A stretch of 64,000 nucleotides of DNA from Hyphomicrobium sp. (GTDB lineage Bacteria; Pseudomonadota; Alphaproteobacteria; Rhizobiales; Hyphomicrobiaceae), in the NCBI GenBank assembly GCA_022844105.1, contig JALHMJ010000009.1, forward strand, positions 58,586-122,585, written 5' to 3'. Below, piece by piece: positions 25,810-35,192 of this stretch. A program made the translations under genes and the position numbers. Position 1 is the stretch's first letter. Each line of letters begins with the position of its first letter. The notes beneath the pieces were generated by a model. It had not been told where the DNA came from and did no database searches. It worked only from the letters and a program-made list of their open reading frames with translations.

Positions 25810-27762
25810 CTACCCGCGGGGTGGGCGGCGCCGTTCACTGAACCAGGCTCTATAATCGCCAGCCATTCGCGCTCGCTGAGTTTCTGGTGCACGCCGCTGA
25901 CACGTTGCTGCCTCGGGACTTCCCACTGGCGCACCCCAGCGCGCTTCGACACAATCATTGATGTTGTAGGCCAACTCCAGATCCGCCGAGCGGGCAACGA
26001 TATCGGCCAGTGCCAGGGACCATTGCGAAACATCACTGCGCGTATAGGTGAACTTCCGCGCCGATAATTCAGTGGCCAGCCGGCTTTCGAGTTCGGCCTT
26101 CACATCGGCTGGAGACTTGCCTGTCGGCATGGCATAGCGCTCTGGCCGGCGCGCCACGCGATCTGGAAAACCGCGCACCACATCAATGGCAATCAAAAGC
26201 CGAAGATCGCGCGAGGGCGTTGCGAAATCCTCCCACGCGCCCGTTGTTTCGAAAATCGACGGGCCGTTGGGCATGGCGACTTCGCCACCGCCTTTCGCAT
26301 GATACTTGCGCCCATTCTCAACCGACGTGACGCGGGCGTTCACCTGTTCTTCGAGGGCTGTGATCACTTCCAGGAGCGCGCGCTGCGGATCGAGCGGTGC
26401 GGGCGACATGACGTCGTCCATGCGATCATAGAATTCCTCAACGCCGAGTTTGGTCTGCTCTATGGAAAAGTCGCCGTAGTCCGGATTTTTGGCGATCTCG
26501 GCATTCGTGAGGAGACGCAGCCCCGACTTCGACCGGGCGATCGGGCGAAAGCGCTTGAAGCCGGGACTGCCGAGGGCCGGGTTTTGTGCAAAGAGGAAGT
26601 TGCCGCGCCAAAACCGCTTGCGCGCAACGGTTCCATCCGGCTGGCCGTCAACAGCGAGGATCACACCCGCCGCGTCGGGGGTCTGCGGCACCCGGCGTAC
26701 AATCACGAGGATGTGGCCGTAGGGGTCGTGATACACCGCGCCCGGACGGAGGGCTGCCTGGGTAAGCGGGATCGAATAGTAATCGGTGCGATCGGCGGAC
26801 GCGGGCGGGCGGCCGGACCCTGAATGAACGGCGTTTGCGATCGTGTCGGACATGTACGTGCCGAAGGTCTGGACGGGGCCTTGCGGTTTTGGCTTCGGCG
26901 GCGCGGCGACGGGCTTGGTGTCGAAAAAGCCACCGAACAATCCGGGTTGGCTTGCCGCCACCGGCTCTTTTGGCGGCGGCTCCAAATTTTCGATATTCCA
27001 CCACGCGACGCAGGCGGGCGGCTTTCCTTGACCGCCGCGCGTGCACTTGGAGTAGCCGAACGGTAGGCCAAGCTTGTATGCAAAGTAAGCACGCAAGAAA
27101 TACGGCAGGTCGGCGCAATCGGGTTTGATGACGAGGCCCTTCTCGTCTTCCCGCAGTCCCAAATGATTGAACAGCAGGTTTCGCGCCGGATCGCGCAAGA
27201 CTTCGTGCAACGCCGGCCAAGAAGGGGAGGCATCGAGCGGCGCATCGAACAACGCTTCGATCCACGCGGAGTAGAGGTTCTCTGTATCGCGGTCCCAGGC
27301 GGCGCGGATCGGCCAGACGCTTTTAGTCGATTGTCCTGGTCCACCGGAGGACGCGCGCTTCACGGTGACCGGTATCGTCATGACGGAACAGCCAGCCTGC
27401 GGTTCAGCCAGCTTCAACTTGGCCTGCCAAGCTCCTGCCATCGGTTCGGGGATTTCGGCGAGCCAGAAATAAGGCGGCCCGCCACGACGGGCTGGCGCGC
27501 GTGCGGCAATGGCGCCGTCGGGGGCGTGAAGCGCCAACTCGGCGTCGAAGGCCTCTTCGGCCACGGCCACAACGCGCAGCGGCGCGCCTTTCCACGGCGA
27601 CGACGGCGTCGCCAGCACGGTCACTCCGGTCAGTTGAGAACATTCGCCGGCAGCCGTTTGGGCAGGTCCGGCCTTTTGCTCAGCGGCGGATGCCGGCGCG
27701 ACGGCGAAGGCCGCGACGAGCACCGCTGCCAGACCGCACCAGACGTTTTCAGCCCCAGCCAT
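25810..27762 (-). CDS. Large exported protein of unknown function with a possible cysteine-peptidase-like core
   Basis: The ATG at 27762 gives a signal peptide (MAGAENVWCGLAAVLVAAFA..., cleavage near ASA-A); a start 30 bases upstream is possible. The 650-residue product has an N-terminal beta-rich domain (about 40-140). The central region contains PDCADLPYFLRAYFAYKLG and later YHDPYGHILVI; a Cys followed far downstream by His and then Asp/Asn is the order seen in NlpC/P60 and papain-like hydrolases. That reading is an inference. The C-terminal 200 residues look helical and carry two Cys. It is divergent from the L,D-transpeptidase-like gene with a 260-bp spacer, which may hint at a shared cell-envelope role. 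Confidence 0.6.
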   Translation of the reverse strand: MAGAENVWCGLAAVLVAAFAVAPASAAEQKAGPAQTAAGECSQLTGVTVLATPSSPWKGAPLRVVAVAEEAFDAELALHAPDGAIAARAPARRGGPPYFWLAEIPEPMAGAWQAKLKLAEPQAGCSVMTIPVTVKRASSGGPGQSTKSVWPIRAAWDRDTENLYSAWIEALFDAPLDASPSWPALHEVLRDPARNLLFNHLGLREDEKGLVIKPDCADLPYFLRAYFAYKLGLPFGYSKCTRGGQGKPPACVAWWNIENLEPPPKEPVAASQPGLFGGFFDTKPVAAPPKPKPQGPVQTFGTYMSDTIANAVHSGSGRPPASADRTDYYSIPLTQAALRPGAVYHDPYGHILVIVRRVPQTPDAAGVILAVDGQPDGTVARKRFWRGNFLFAQNPALGSPGFKRFRPIARSKSGLRLLTNAEIAKNPDYGDFSIEQTKLGVEEFYDRMDDVMSPAPLDPQRALLEVITALEEQVNARVTSVENGRKYHAKGGGEVAMPNGPSIFETTGAWEDFATPSRDLRLLIAIDVVRGFPDRVARRPERYAMPTGKSPADVKAELESRLATELSARKFTYTRSDVSQWSLALADIVARSADLELAYNINDCVEARWGAPVGSPEAATCQRRAPETQRARMAGDYRAWFSERRRPPRG

Positions 27763-28022
27763 ACACTTATCGATCCCGCCGGCTCCGCACAATTCGACCT
27801 GCAGTGAACCTCAAATGTCGCCAGAGCGCCAGACGCCATGGGGACCCGACTTGCACCCGTAGGATATTGCCCACTATCAGGTCGCCAAACGGCCTAATTC
27901 AGGCGGTTAGTGCTGACGGCTGCCACTTCACCTTTGCGTGCAGCACTCCGGCGACGTGCTCGCCAAGCCTGCGTGCAGCGGCTAGAATTGACGGTCAATG
28001 AGGTCTTCCCGGTCGCTGCCTG

Positions 28023-29144
28023 ATGAGCAAAGCCCATAAAATCGTTGTCGCGGCCATCGCGGGCATGGTCCTATTCTCGGCCAGCCAGGGCTCGGCCGAG
28101 CCAACGGCTGCGAAGGCCCCGAAGGATTTCGCGCCGGCAGCCGACGAGATCGCCGATATCTTCAGCAAGCTTGGCGACCAGATTTATGAGCACTGCATTT
28201 TTGAATTGTCGGACGAGCAGATCGCGGTGCAGCAGGCCCTGATCGCGGCTTACATTCAAGAGGGCGCGGATGGGTCCGCCGCGCGCAGGCTGGCAGCCGC
28301 GCAGATCCAACCGCCGAAATTATCGCAAGAATGCGAGCGTCTCAGAACTTCGCCGCTGGTGACCCCACCGGCACCGGCGACCAAGCCGAGCATCGTCGCC
28401 AAGCCGCACGTCGATGCGGCCGTGAAACCCGCTCCAGCGCCCGCGAAACCGGAGCCGATCATCAGCCTTGCGGGCAAAACAGCGCTGCCGCAGTGGGACT
28501 GCGCCGATGGCGTCGACTATGTGACGGTGCACATCAACGGCTACGCACGAAAGCTTACCGGCGGCGAAATCTGCAATCCTTATGACGACGTCGTGCACGA
28601 GTTGCCCGCATCGGCAAAGAAGATCCGGCTCGGCTACACCATCAAGTCCGGGCGACTGTTTGCCATTGCGGACACCGCAGACGTGAACGGCCGCACGATC
28701 ACGTGGGGACTGTCGGGCCGAGACGTGTGCCGCAACAATCCCGATCCCGACTGCTTCGCGGCTCGTGCGATCGGGCCATTGCCGCCCGGTGAATACACCT
28801 TCGCCAACGATCCGGAGCATCGCGTCAGCTGGGGGCCGAAAACCAAACGCAGCGTGGCCGGGATTTACCTGCGCAAGCTGTGGAGCAAGGAACGTTTCAC
28901 GCCCAAGCACACGAAGGCGATCCTGGCGCGGGGCAATATCGCCATTCACGTGCGGCTCAAGGGCGAAATGTCGGAAGCCTGTATCGGTCTGGAACCCAAG
29001 GGGTGGACCTATGTTGCGAGCCTGATCAAGGAAGGCCGCGCCATGGGGATCAACGTTTACATCGATGAACCCCATCCGCAGATCGCGGAAGCTCCTCCGG
29101 TCATCGTCGCTTCGACGTTCTCGCTGACGTCGCTGTTCAAGTAG
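28023..29144 (+). CDS. Exported L,D-transpeptidase-like (YkuD/DUF2778-type) protein
   Basis: The 373-residue product has a signal peptide (residues 1-25), an N-terminal helical region, and a Pro/Ala/Lys-rich linker (about 115-145). A C-terminal domain follows with GPLPPGEYTF, then His309 in NIAIHVRL and Cys320 in MSEACIGLEPKGW. The His...Ser-x-x-Cys arrangement with an isoleucine-glycine-leucine after the Cys resembles the L,D-transpeptidase/DUF2778 active site, although the usual HGG is replaced. It would act on peptidoglycan stem peptides in the periplasm; activity is an inference. It has no clear ribosome-binding site. Confidence 0.65.
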   Translation: MSKAHKIVVAAIAGMVLFSASQGSAEPTAAKAPKDFAPAADEIADIFSKLGDQIYEHCIFELSDEQIAVQQALIAAYIQEGADGSAARRLAAAQIQPPKLSQECERLRTSPLVTPPAPATKPSIVAKPHVDAAVKPAPAPAKPEPIISLAGKTALPQWDCADGVDYVTVHINGYARKLTGGEICNPYDDVVHELPASAKKIRLGYTIKSGRLFAIADTADVNGRTITWGLSGRDVCRNNPDPDCFAARAIGPLPPGEYTFANDPEHRVSWGPKTKRSVAGIYLRKLWSKERFTPKHTKAILARGNIAIHVRLKGEMSEACIGLEPKGWTYVASLIKEGRAMGINVYIDEPHPQIAEAPPVIVASTFSLTSLFK

Positions 29145-29472
29145 GGTTGCCCGATTGAACGGCTCCTATTTTAGCGAGCAGGAGCTTGAGGGCTTTTGCG
29201 GATAACGGAGAAAAAGCAATTCGGCTGTATTGCGCAAAACCTTGAACTCGTTTCGGAGTTGCCGACGGGCTCTGGTTGAGCGACCCCAATGCTTACCGAA
29301 CCGTCTGACCTTTAGAAGTGCTAAAGATCAAAACACTCCGCATTGGCAAATGACTGGCCGACTGAATGGCGCAGCTGACAGCAATCCGACAAATCATGAT
29401 CTGCATCAAGACTCGCAGATTAGGAGTGAGCCATCGATTTCAGGCTCAAAGCAGACGGGGCGAGGTACCGTA
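29145..29472. other. Spacer with no recognised gene
   Basis: These 328 bp are A+T-richer than the flanks. The frame that runs into the next gene from 29230 has no coding character before 29473. I see no strong promoter, terminator or operator. A GTGCTAAAGATCAA sequence at about 29322-29335 is only a weak half match to an FNR/FixK box. Confidence 0.5.
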
Positions 29473-30156
29473 ATGCAAGACGCAGAACGCTCCGCGCGCC
29501 ACTCCGACATTCCCGAATCGCGCACCGGCTTGGACCCCATTGAGCGCTCGTCGGAGATCATGTTCGGTCTCATCATGGCGCTCACGTTCACCTGCACGAT
29601 CAGCGTCACTTCGAGTACGCGCGCCGATGTGATGACGATGCTTGCAGGCGCACTGGGCTGCAACATTGCCTGGGGCCTCGTCGACGCCGCGATGTTTCTG
29701 CTTGCTCAGATCGTATCGCGCGAAAAACGGCGCAGCCTGGCCCTGGACATCGCCTCGGTCTCCGCTCCTCAAGCGCGACGGCTCCTGATCGACAACCTCC
29801 CGGACGGCGTCGATCAAGTGTTCAATACGTCCGATCTCGACCGCCTCGCGGGTGTCATTCGGACAATGCCCGCCTCACCGCGCCGGGCGGCACCCACAGC
29901 AGATGACCTTCGCGGAGCTGTCCATATCTTTCTTTTGGTTTTCCTTTCTACTCTGCCCGTCGCCCTGCCGTTCTTATTTATGACGGACGTCGGGATCGCA
30001 TTGCGAACGTCGAACGCCATTGCCGTGATCCTGCTGTTTATTGTGGGCACTGGACTCGGCCGGCACATGAAGTGGCAGCCATATTGGGTCACCGGACTGA
30101 GCGTTGCTCTCTTCGGCGCTCTTCTCGTGGCCATCACCATCGCTCTGGGCGGATAA
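29473..30156 (+). CDS. VIT1/CCC1-like integral membrane protein
   Basis: The ATG at 29473 has GAGGT upstream and gives a 227-residue protein. The segment LDPIERSSEIMFGLIMALTF followed by a second hydrophobic stretch with LGCNIAWGLVDAAMFLL resembles the first membrane helices of the vacuolar-iron-transporter (VIT/CCC1) family. Two to three more helices follow at the C terminus (FLLVFLSTLPVALPFLF; AIAVILLFIVGTGLG; VTGLSVALFGALLVAITIAL). Family members move iron or manganese; the substrate here is unknown. It precedes the SulP transporter on the same strand. Confidence 0.75.
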   Translation: MQDAERSARHSDIPESRTGLDPIERSSEIMFGLIMALTFTCTISVTSSTRADVMTMLAGALGCNIAWGLVDAAMFLLAQIVSREKRRSLALDIASVSAPQARRLLIDNLPDGVDQVFNTSDLDRLAGVIRTMPASPRRAAPTADDLRGAVHIFLLVFLSTLPVALPFLFMTDVGIALRTSNAIAVILLFIVGTGLGRHMKWQPYWVTGLSVALFGALLVAITIALGG

Positions 30157-30229
30157 GACTCAGCGGTAACTACGCATTCGCTACGACCCGCTAGGTGATC
30201 GGGGGTGAATATCAGATCGAGAGGGCAGC

Positions 30230-31963
30230 ATGGATACCGGTATCAAACTCAGCGATCTCGACCTGCGGCGGTGGATTCCTGCCCTGAGTTGGCTACGCAC
30301 TTACGATACGTCCTGGCTGCGCGGTGACCTGATCGCCGGTCTCACGCTTGCGGCCTACCTCCTTCCCGCCGGGCTAGGCGATGCCTCGCTCGCCAATCTG
30401 CCGCCCCAGGCGGGGTTATATGCCTGCCTCTTTTCGGGGCTCGTGTTCTGGCTGTTCTGCAGTTCCCGCCACACAGCGATTACGGTGACCTCCGCAATTT
30501 CGTTGCTGGTCGGTGCGTCGCTGTCCGATATCGCCGGCGGCGACGCATCCCGGTTCGGTGCGCTTGCTGCGGGTACGGCCATTCTCGTGGCGGTCATTGC
30601 CTTCATCGCATGGGCCGTTCGCGCCGGCGCCATTGTCAATTTCATTTCCGAAAGCGTGATGGTGGGCTTCAAATGCGGCGTAGCGCTTTACTTGGCGAGT
30701 ACGCAGCTTCCGAAGCTCTTCGGCATCCATGGGGCACATGGAGACTTCTGGGAGAACAGCGGCAATTTCATCAAGCATCTCGGTGAGACGAACTCGGCCT
30801 CCCTCGGTGTCGGGCTTGCGGCACTGGTGGCACTCGTACTGGGCAAGGTCATGCTTCCCAACAAGCCCATTGCGCTTTTCGTGGTGGTGGGTGGGATCGC
30901 TGCTTCGGCACTGCTCGGCCTTGATGCAAAGGGCGTCAAGCTTCTGGGTGAAGTGCCCCAAGGCTTGCCGGCGATTGGCTGGCCCCAGGTGTACTGGTCG
31001 GACTTGAATGCCCTCATGCCGCTGGCGATCGCCTGCTTCCTGCTCGCCGCAGTCGAAACGGCTGCCATCGGCCGGACGTTCGCCGCCAAACATGGCGGTC
31101 GGCTCGACGCCAATCAGGAGTTCCTGGCGCTTGCTGCCTCCAATCTGACCGCGGGATTGGGGCGCGGATTTCCCGTCAGCGGCGGCATGTCCCAGTCGCT
31201 GGTCAATGAAGGCAGTGGCGCTCGCACGCCTCTGTCGGGCGCGTTCGCAGCGCTGTTCATTCTGTTGGTCATCCTCTTCCTGTCGGATCAGCTGAGCGCC
31301 CTGCCGCAGCCCGTTCTGGCAGCCGTCGTCCTGATGGCGGTCGCTGGCCTTTTTCAGGCTGAGGCTCTGCGGCACCTTTGGCGAGCGAGCCGTCCCGACT
31401 TCGTCGTGGCGATGGCGTCGCTCATCGGCGTGCTGGGATCCGGACTGCTGCGCGGCGTGATGATTGGCGCCATCATCTCTCTGGTGCAGCTCATGCATCG
31501 CGCCTCACGACCGCACGTGGCTGTGCTCGGCCGCATCCCTGGCACACGCCGTTTCTCAGACATGGAGCGACATACGGATAACGAGGCGATCCCTGGCACC
31601 TTGATCATCCGGCCCGAAGCGAGCCTGATTTACTTCAATATCGACCACGTCTGCGACACCATCCTCACTCGGGTCCGTGGGGAGACCAACACCCCCGGGC
31701 TCGTCGTACTCGATCTGTCGGCGGCACCCTATGTGGATCTGCAAAGCGCCCATTCGCTGGCCGGAATGGCTGACGAACTCCGAACTCTTGGCGTCCGACT
31801 GCAGGTCGTCGAAGCGCGCGCGGGTGTTCGTGACCGTTTGAACAGCGAAGGGCTGGAAGAGCGGATCGGGAGAGCAAACCGGTTCGTGACCGTGGCGGAT
31901 GCCCTCGATGAATTCGCGCGGTCCCAATCGAAGGCACCAAAGCCCGATGACGCCGCTCCATGA
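30230..31963 (+). CDS. SulP (SLC26)-type anion transporter with STAS domain
   Basis: The 577-residue product has the SulP start RGDLIAGLTLAAYLLPAGLG, the paired segment SRHTAITVTSAISLLVG, about 10-12 hydrophobic helices up to residue about 425, and a cytoplasmic STAS domain (about 460-560) with VVLDLSAAPYVDLQSAHSL. SulP proteins carry sulfate, bicarbonate or other anions, usually by symport or exchange. AGAGGG precedes the ATG. The nearby sulfatase block makes sulfate attractive as substrate, but the two lie 8 kb apart and the link is speculative. Confidence 0.88.
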   Translation: MDTGIKLSDLDLRRWIPALSWLRTYDTSWLRGDLIAGLTLAAYLLPAGLGDASLANLPPQAGLYACLFSGLVFWLFCSSRHTAITVTSAISLLVGASLSDIAGGDASRFGALAAGTAILVAVIAFIAWAVRAGAIVNFISESVMVGFKCGVALYLASTQLPKLFGIHGAHGDFWENSGNFIKHLGETNSASLGVGLAALVALVLGKVMLPNKPIALFVVVGGIAASALLGLDAKGVKLLGEVPQGLPAIGWPQVYWSDLNALMPLAIACFLLAAVETAAIGRTFAAKHGGRLDANQEFLALAASNLTAGLGRGFPVSGGMSQSLVNEGSGARTPLSGAFAALFILLVILFLSDQLSALPQPVLAAVVLMAVAGLFQAEALRHLWRASRPDFVVAMASLIGVLGSGLLRGVMIGAIISLVQLMHRASRPHVAVLGRIPGTRRFSDMERHTDNEAIPGTLIIRPEASLIYFNIDHVCDTILTRVRGETNTPGLVVLDLSAAPYVDLQSAHSLAGMADELRTLGVRLQVVEARAGVRDRLNSEGLEERIGRANRFVTVADALDEFARSQSKAPKPDDAAP

Positions 31964-32182
31964 GCAGTCTGCGTCATCTGCCCACGTTATCATGCAGAGG
32001 TTGCCGAACTCTGCGCTCGCAGCCGTAGTCCTTGATATGGCAAAATGGCATAGCGGTCGGGCCGGATATGTTCTGACAGAAACACGATGTCTCAAGGTTG
32101 ATGTGGGGAAGATAGTCGACCCTGCAATATCATCCCAACGAACTCATCTCATGCTTATGTGTTTTGTGCGAAGGAGGGATCC

Positions 32183-32608
32183 ATGCTGCGCCAGTTCCTG
32201 TTCGGTGGGTCCATCAGCATTTGCAATATCGTCATTCACGCTCTCATTATGACCGCAGTTGTTCGCGCCTCTCAGGCAGCAGCTGCAAAGGCCGCGGCAC
32301 GGCCCGATCTGTTGCTCATCGCCGTGATGGCGGCGACGGCTTCCGTATTGATGGTGGCCCATATGAGCGAGATCATAGTGTGGTCTTTGGCCTATGGTCT
32401 CGTCGACGCCGTCCCCAATGGCACGGATCACCTGTACTTCGCGTTCGTGAATTACACGACACTCGGGTACGGAGATATCGTTCCAGTGGAGAGGTGGCGG
32501 CTTCTCGGGCCCATGACAGCCATGAATGGTGTGCTTTTGTTTGGTTGGTCAACCGCTGTTATTTTCGAAGTCTTGCGGAAGACCATGGCCCGGGCCGCGA
32601 TGCCCTGA
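32183..32608 (+). CDS. Two-helix potassium channel-like protein
   Basis: The ATG at 32183 follows a strong AAGGAGGG; an in-frame start 24 bases upstream has no such site. The 141-residue protein has an N-terminal helix, a second helix (LLLIAVMAATASVLMVAH), a third hydrophobic segment (IIVWSLAYGLV), a pore loop with the selectivity filter TTLGYGD (residues 92-98) and a last helix. That pattern fits the potassium-channel pore (Ion_trans_2) family. It has no ligand-gating domain. Confidence 0.85.
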   Translation: MLRQFLFGGSISICNIVIHALIMTAVVRASQAAAAKAAARPDLLLIAVMAATASVLMVAHMSEIIVWSLAYGLVDAVPNGTDHLYFAFVNYTTLGYGDIVPVERWRLLGPMTAMNGVLLFGWSTAVIFEVLRKTMARAAMP

Positions 32609-32626
32609 CCGCAACTCCGGACCAGC

Positions 32627-33475
32627 TCAGAAGACCTCGGGTATGAAGCGGAAGTTGAATTCGTCACCTTCCTTTGGCTTGTCTACTGATCGCTTCGGCA
32701 GCTTCACCTTATCTCGCGAGACTTTTTCGTAAGGGATCTTGCTCAGAAGGTGCCGGATGATGTTGAGCCGAGCGCGCTTCTTGTCATCCGAGCGGGCAAC
32801 ATACCACGGTGCCCAGGCGGTATCGGTGGCGTGAAACATTTCATCCCGCGCTTTCGTATAGTCGTCCCAGCGCGTGTAAGACTTGATGTCCATCGGCGAG
32901 AGCTTCCAGACCTTCCGGCCGTCATCTATGCGCGCTTCGAGGCGGCGGGTTTGCTCGTCGGGACTGACTTCGAGCCAGTACTTGAGCAGGATGATGCCCG
33001 ACTCCACCATCGCCTTTTCGACGCCTGGAACGGCATCGAGAAACTTCTTCACCTGTTCGTCGGTGCAAAAGCCCATGACGCGCTCCACTCCCGCGCGATT
33101 GTAATAGCTTCGGTCGAAGATGGTGATTTCGCCGGCGGCGGGAAAGTGCTGGATGTAGCGTTGGACGTAAAGCTGTGACTTTTCCCGCTCGGTCGGCGCA
33201 GGCAATGCAATGGCACGAAACGTTCGCGGACTCACCCGCTCTGTAATGGCTTTGATGGTACCGCCCTTGCCGGCACCATCACGGCCCTCGAACACGATGC
33301 ACACTTTTTTGCCCTCGTGCTTCACCCATTCCTGCAACTTCACGAGTTCGACATGGAGCTTCTTGAGCTCCTTATCGTAAGCCTTTCGCTTAAGAGGTCC
33401 GCCGGCGGCTTCCTCATTCTCGGTCGCCTCGATCTCCCGGTCGCCGTCGTTATCTTTCGCGGTCTTCTTTTTCAT
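32627..33475 (-). CDS. ppk2: Polyphosphate kinase 2 (PPK2)
   Basis: The 282-residue product contains Walker A EGRDGAGKGG (Gly64-Lys70), the lid region RTFRAIALPAPTERE, Walker B FDRSYYNRAGVERVMGF (Asp121) and the C-terminal ATDTAWAPWYVARSDDKKRARL. These are the hallmarks of single-domain class I PPK2, which phosphorylates nucleoside diphosphates with polyphosphate or the reverse. It is preceded on the same strand by an HlyD-type adaptor and membrane protein genes and is probably the last gene of that operon. The first 28 residues are a charged, disordered leader. Confidence 0.93.
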   Translation of the reverse strand: MKKKTAKDNDGDREIEATENEEAAGGPLKRKAYDKELKKLHVELVKLQEWVKHEGKKVCIVFEGRDGAGKGGTIKAITERVSPRTFRAIALPAPTEREKSQLYVQRYIQHFPAAGEITIFDRSYYNRAGVERVMGFCTDEQVKKFLDAVPGVEKAMVESGIILLKYWLEVSPDEQTRRLEARIDDGRKVWKLSPMDIKSYTRWDDYTKARDEMFHATDTAWAPWYVARSDDKKRARLNIIRHLLSKIPYEKVSRDKVKLPKRSVDKPKEGDEFNFRFIPEVF

Positions 33476-33511
33476 GTCGTCACCGTTCAGGTTGATGTGA
33501 AACGAGATGCC

Positions 33512-34747
33512 TCAATGTCCGCCCCCGAAAACCAGGATTTGGAACGGCATAAAGATCGCCTGGGCGCGCAGGATGATCGCGTGCACCAGAGCCACCGTAT
33601 CCACGATATGCAGATAGGTGCGCTTGAAGAAATTCTTTTCTGTCTGAATACGATCGTGATTGTTGGAGTAGGCGTTGACGATGCAGCTCGACCCCGGCGT
33701 GACATCGTCGAGTCCGCCTTCGTACATCGGCTCTAGGAAGGCGAGGAGCGTGCCGGGTTTGCTAACTTGTGACAGGTCGACGAGCTGTTCCCCTGCCTTG
33801 AATTGACCAGCGGCGATGAAATCCTGCAGATTGGTTATCACGACCGGAATGATCGCGAGTGGCTTCGAATAGCAGACCGCCTCCGCCGCCATCCCGACTT
33901 TCAATACCTGCGCCTCGATCTGGCCGAAACCGGCGTGGAGCTGGCGCTTTCGGCTGCCAAGGGAGGGAATGAGTATGCCGGCTGGACGCATGAAGGGATT
34001 GATGAAATCTCCTACCTTCAGCACAAACTGCTCGATGTTTCCGTCAACGCCGGCGTAAACGACCGTTTTGTCGAGAGTAACTTGCGCCTCATCGAGGGCG
34101 GCACTGGCGCTGGCTTTTTCCGCCGGCAGAAGGGTCGAAATCCGTGTCTCTGCTGCCTGCAGGGCAGCATCCGCGGCCGCGACTTGTCCTTTGCGCGCAT
34201 CGACGCCCACCTGGAGTTTTTCGATCTCACGCGCGGCGACGACACCCGCATTACGCGCGACGAGTTCCTCTTTGGTGCGCAGTTCGTCGATCGCCTGCTG
34301 CAAAGCTCCCTGCGCCTGCTGGATTTGTCCTTTGGCGGCAGCCACGTCCGATTTCGCCATGACCATGGCGGCATCGACCTCCTCGACGCGGCGAGTGGCG
34401 GTCTCAAGCGCGGCTTCCTGTTTGGCGCTGTCGAGTTTGAACAGCTTTTGGCCCTGGCTCACTTGATCAGTCACTTTAACGTAGATCTCTGAGACACGCC
34501 CCGCTGTATCGGGAAGGATCGGCACCGTGCGAAAAAAGGAAACGACGTTCGTCGTTGCTGGGTGGTTGTAGAAAACAACGGTGATCAACAGCACCGTCAG
34601 CATGATGCAAGCGGTAATGCCCCAGCGGAGTTCGTACCAAACCGAATAAAGTGTGATTTCACGCCCCCACTCCTTACCCTGGTAAAAGCGGCGGTAAAGA
34701 TAATCCGGCAGGATCGTGAGCAGCGAACAGAGGGTCAGCTCAAGCAT
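33512..34747 (-). CDS. HlyD-type membrane fusion/adaptor protein
   Basis: The 411-residue product has N-terminal hydrophobic segments (MLELTLCSLLTILPDYLY and WGITACIMLTVLLITVVFY near residues 43-61) and then a biotinyl-lipoyl-like half (PILPDTAGRVSEIYVKVTDQVSQGQKLFKLD). A long coiled coil follows (about 105-225) and then the second lipoyl half and barrel (VVYAGVDGNIEQFVLKVGDFI). This is the HlyD/EmrA adaptor layout. No transporter or outer-membrane partner is adjacent. It starts three bases after the upstream membrane-protein stop. Confidence 0.88.
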   Translation of the reverse strand: MLELTLCSLLTILPDYLYRRFYQGKEWGREITLYSVWYELRWGITACIMLTVLLITVVFYNHPATTNVVSFFRTVPILPDTAGRVSEIYVKVTDQVSQGQKLFKLDSAKQEAALETATRRVEEVDAAMVMAKSDVAAAKGQIQQAQGALQQAIDELRTKEELVARNAGVVAAREIEKLQVGVDARKGQVAAADAALQAAETRISTLLPAEKASASAALDEAQVTLDKTVVYAGVDGNIEQFVLKVGDFINPFMRPAGILIPSLGSRKRQLHAGFGQIEAQVLKVGMAAEAVCYSKPLAIIPVVITNLQDFIAAGQFKAGEQLVDLSQVSKPGTLLAFLEPMYEGGLDDVTPGSSCIVNAYSNNHDRIQTEKNFFKRTYLHIVDTVALVHAIILRAQAIFMPFQILVFGGGH

Positions 34748-34750
34748 GGA

Positions 34751-35182
34751 TCATATTTCCTGTGGCTGAGCGGCGGCCGATCGTAGAAATGGGCGGGTTT
34801 CGCTCCCGGACAGTCCGGGCTGCACACCGTCCTCCGGCGGCCGTTCAATGTTCGACATTTTTTCCAATGACGTGGCTATGCGCTTCCATGGGCCGACAAA
34901 GTCGGGCAGGTCGACGAGGGCGAGCAGCAAACCCGCAACCCAGAATGCGTGCACGTGAGTGAACAGAGACAAAAGGCCGAGGACGGCCACCACCTCGAAC
35001 TGCATTTTCTTGTGACCGAGGCGTTCGGGAAGCGAATGGAGAGTGAAGAATAAAATTCCGAGTCCGACAATGGCGGCAATCACACAGATCGTCGTGATCA
35101 CGTAAAGGGCATCACCCTCGTGCGGCCCACTGATGAACCACGGCATATACTCCAGCGCGGCTGGATGCTGACCTTCGGTCAT
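34751..35182 (-). CDS. Small integral membrane protein of unknown function
   Basis: The ATG at 35182 follows GGGGTGACT, which overlaps the stop region of the upstream frame, so translation is probably coupled. The 143-residue protein has two to three hydrophobic helices (ALYVITTICVIAAIVGLGILFFTL; VVAVLGLLSLFTHVHAFWVAGLLLALVDL) and a soluble tail of about 40 residues. Its position just before the HlyD adaptor in the operon suggests that the two work together. A longer frame upstream is not used. Confidence 0.7.
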   Translation of the reverse strand: MTEGQHPAALEYMPWFISGPHEGDALYVITTICVIAAIVGLGILFFTLHSLPERLGHKKMQFEVVAVLGLLSLFTHVHAFWVAGLLLALVDLPDFVGPWKRIATSLEKMSNIERPPEDGVQPGLSGSETRPFLRSAAAQPQEI

Positions 35183-35192
35183 AGTCACCCCA

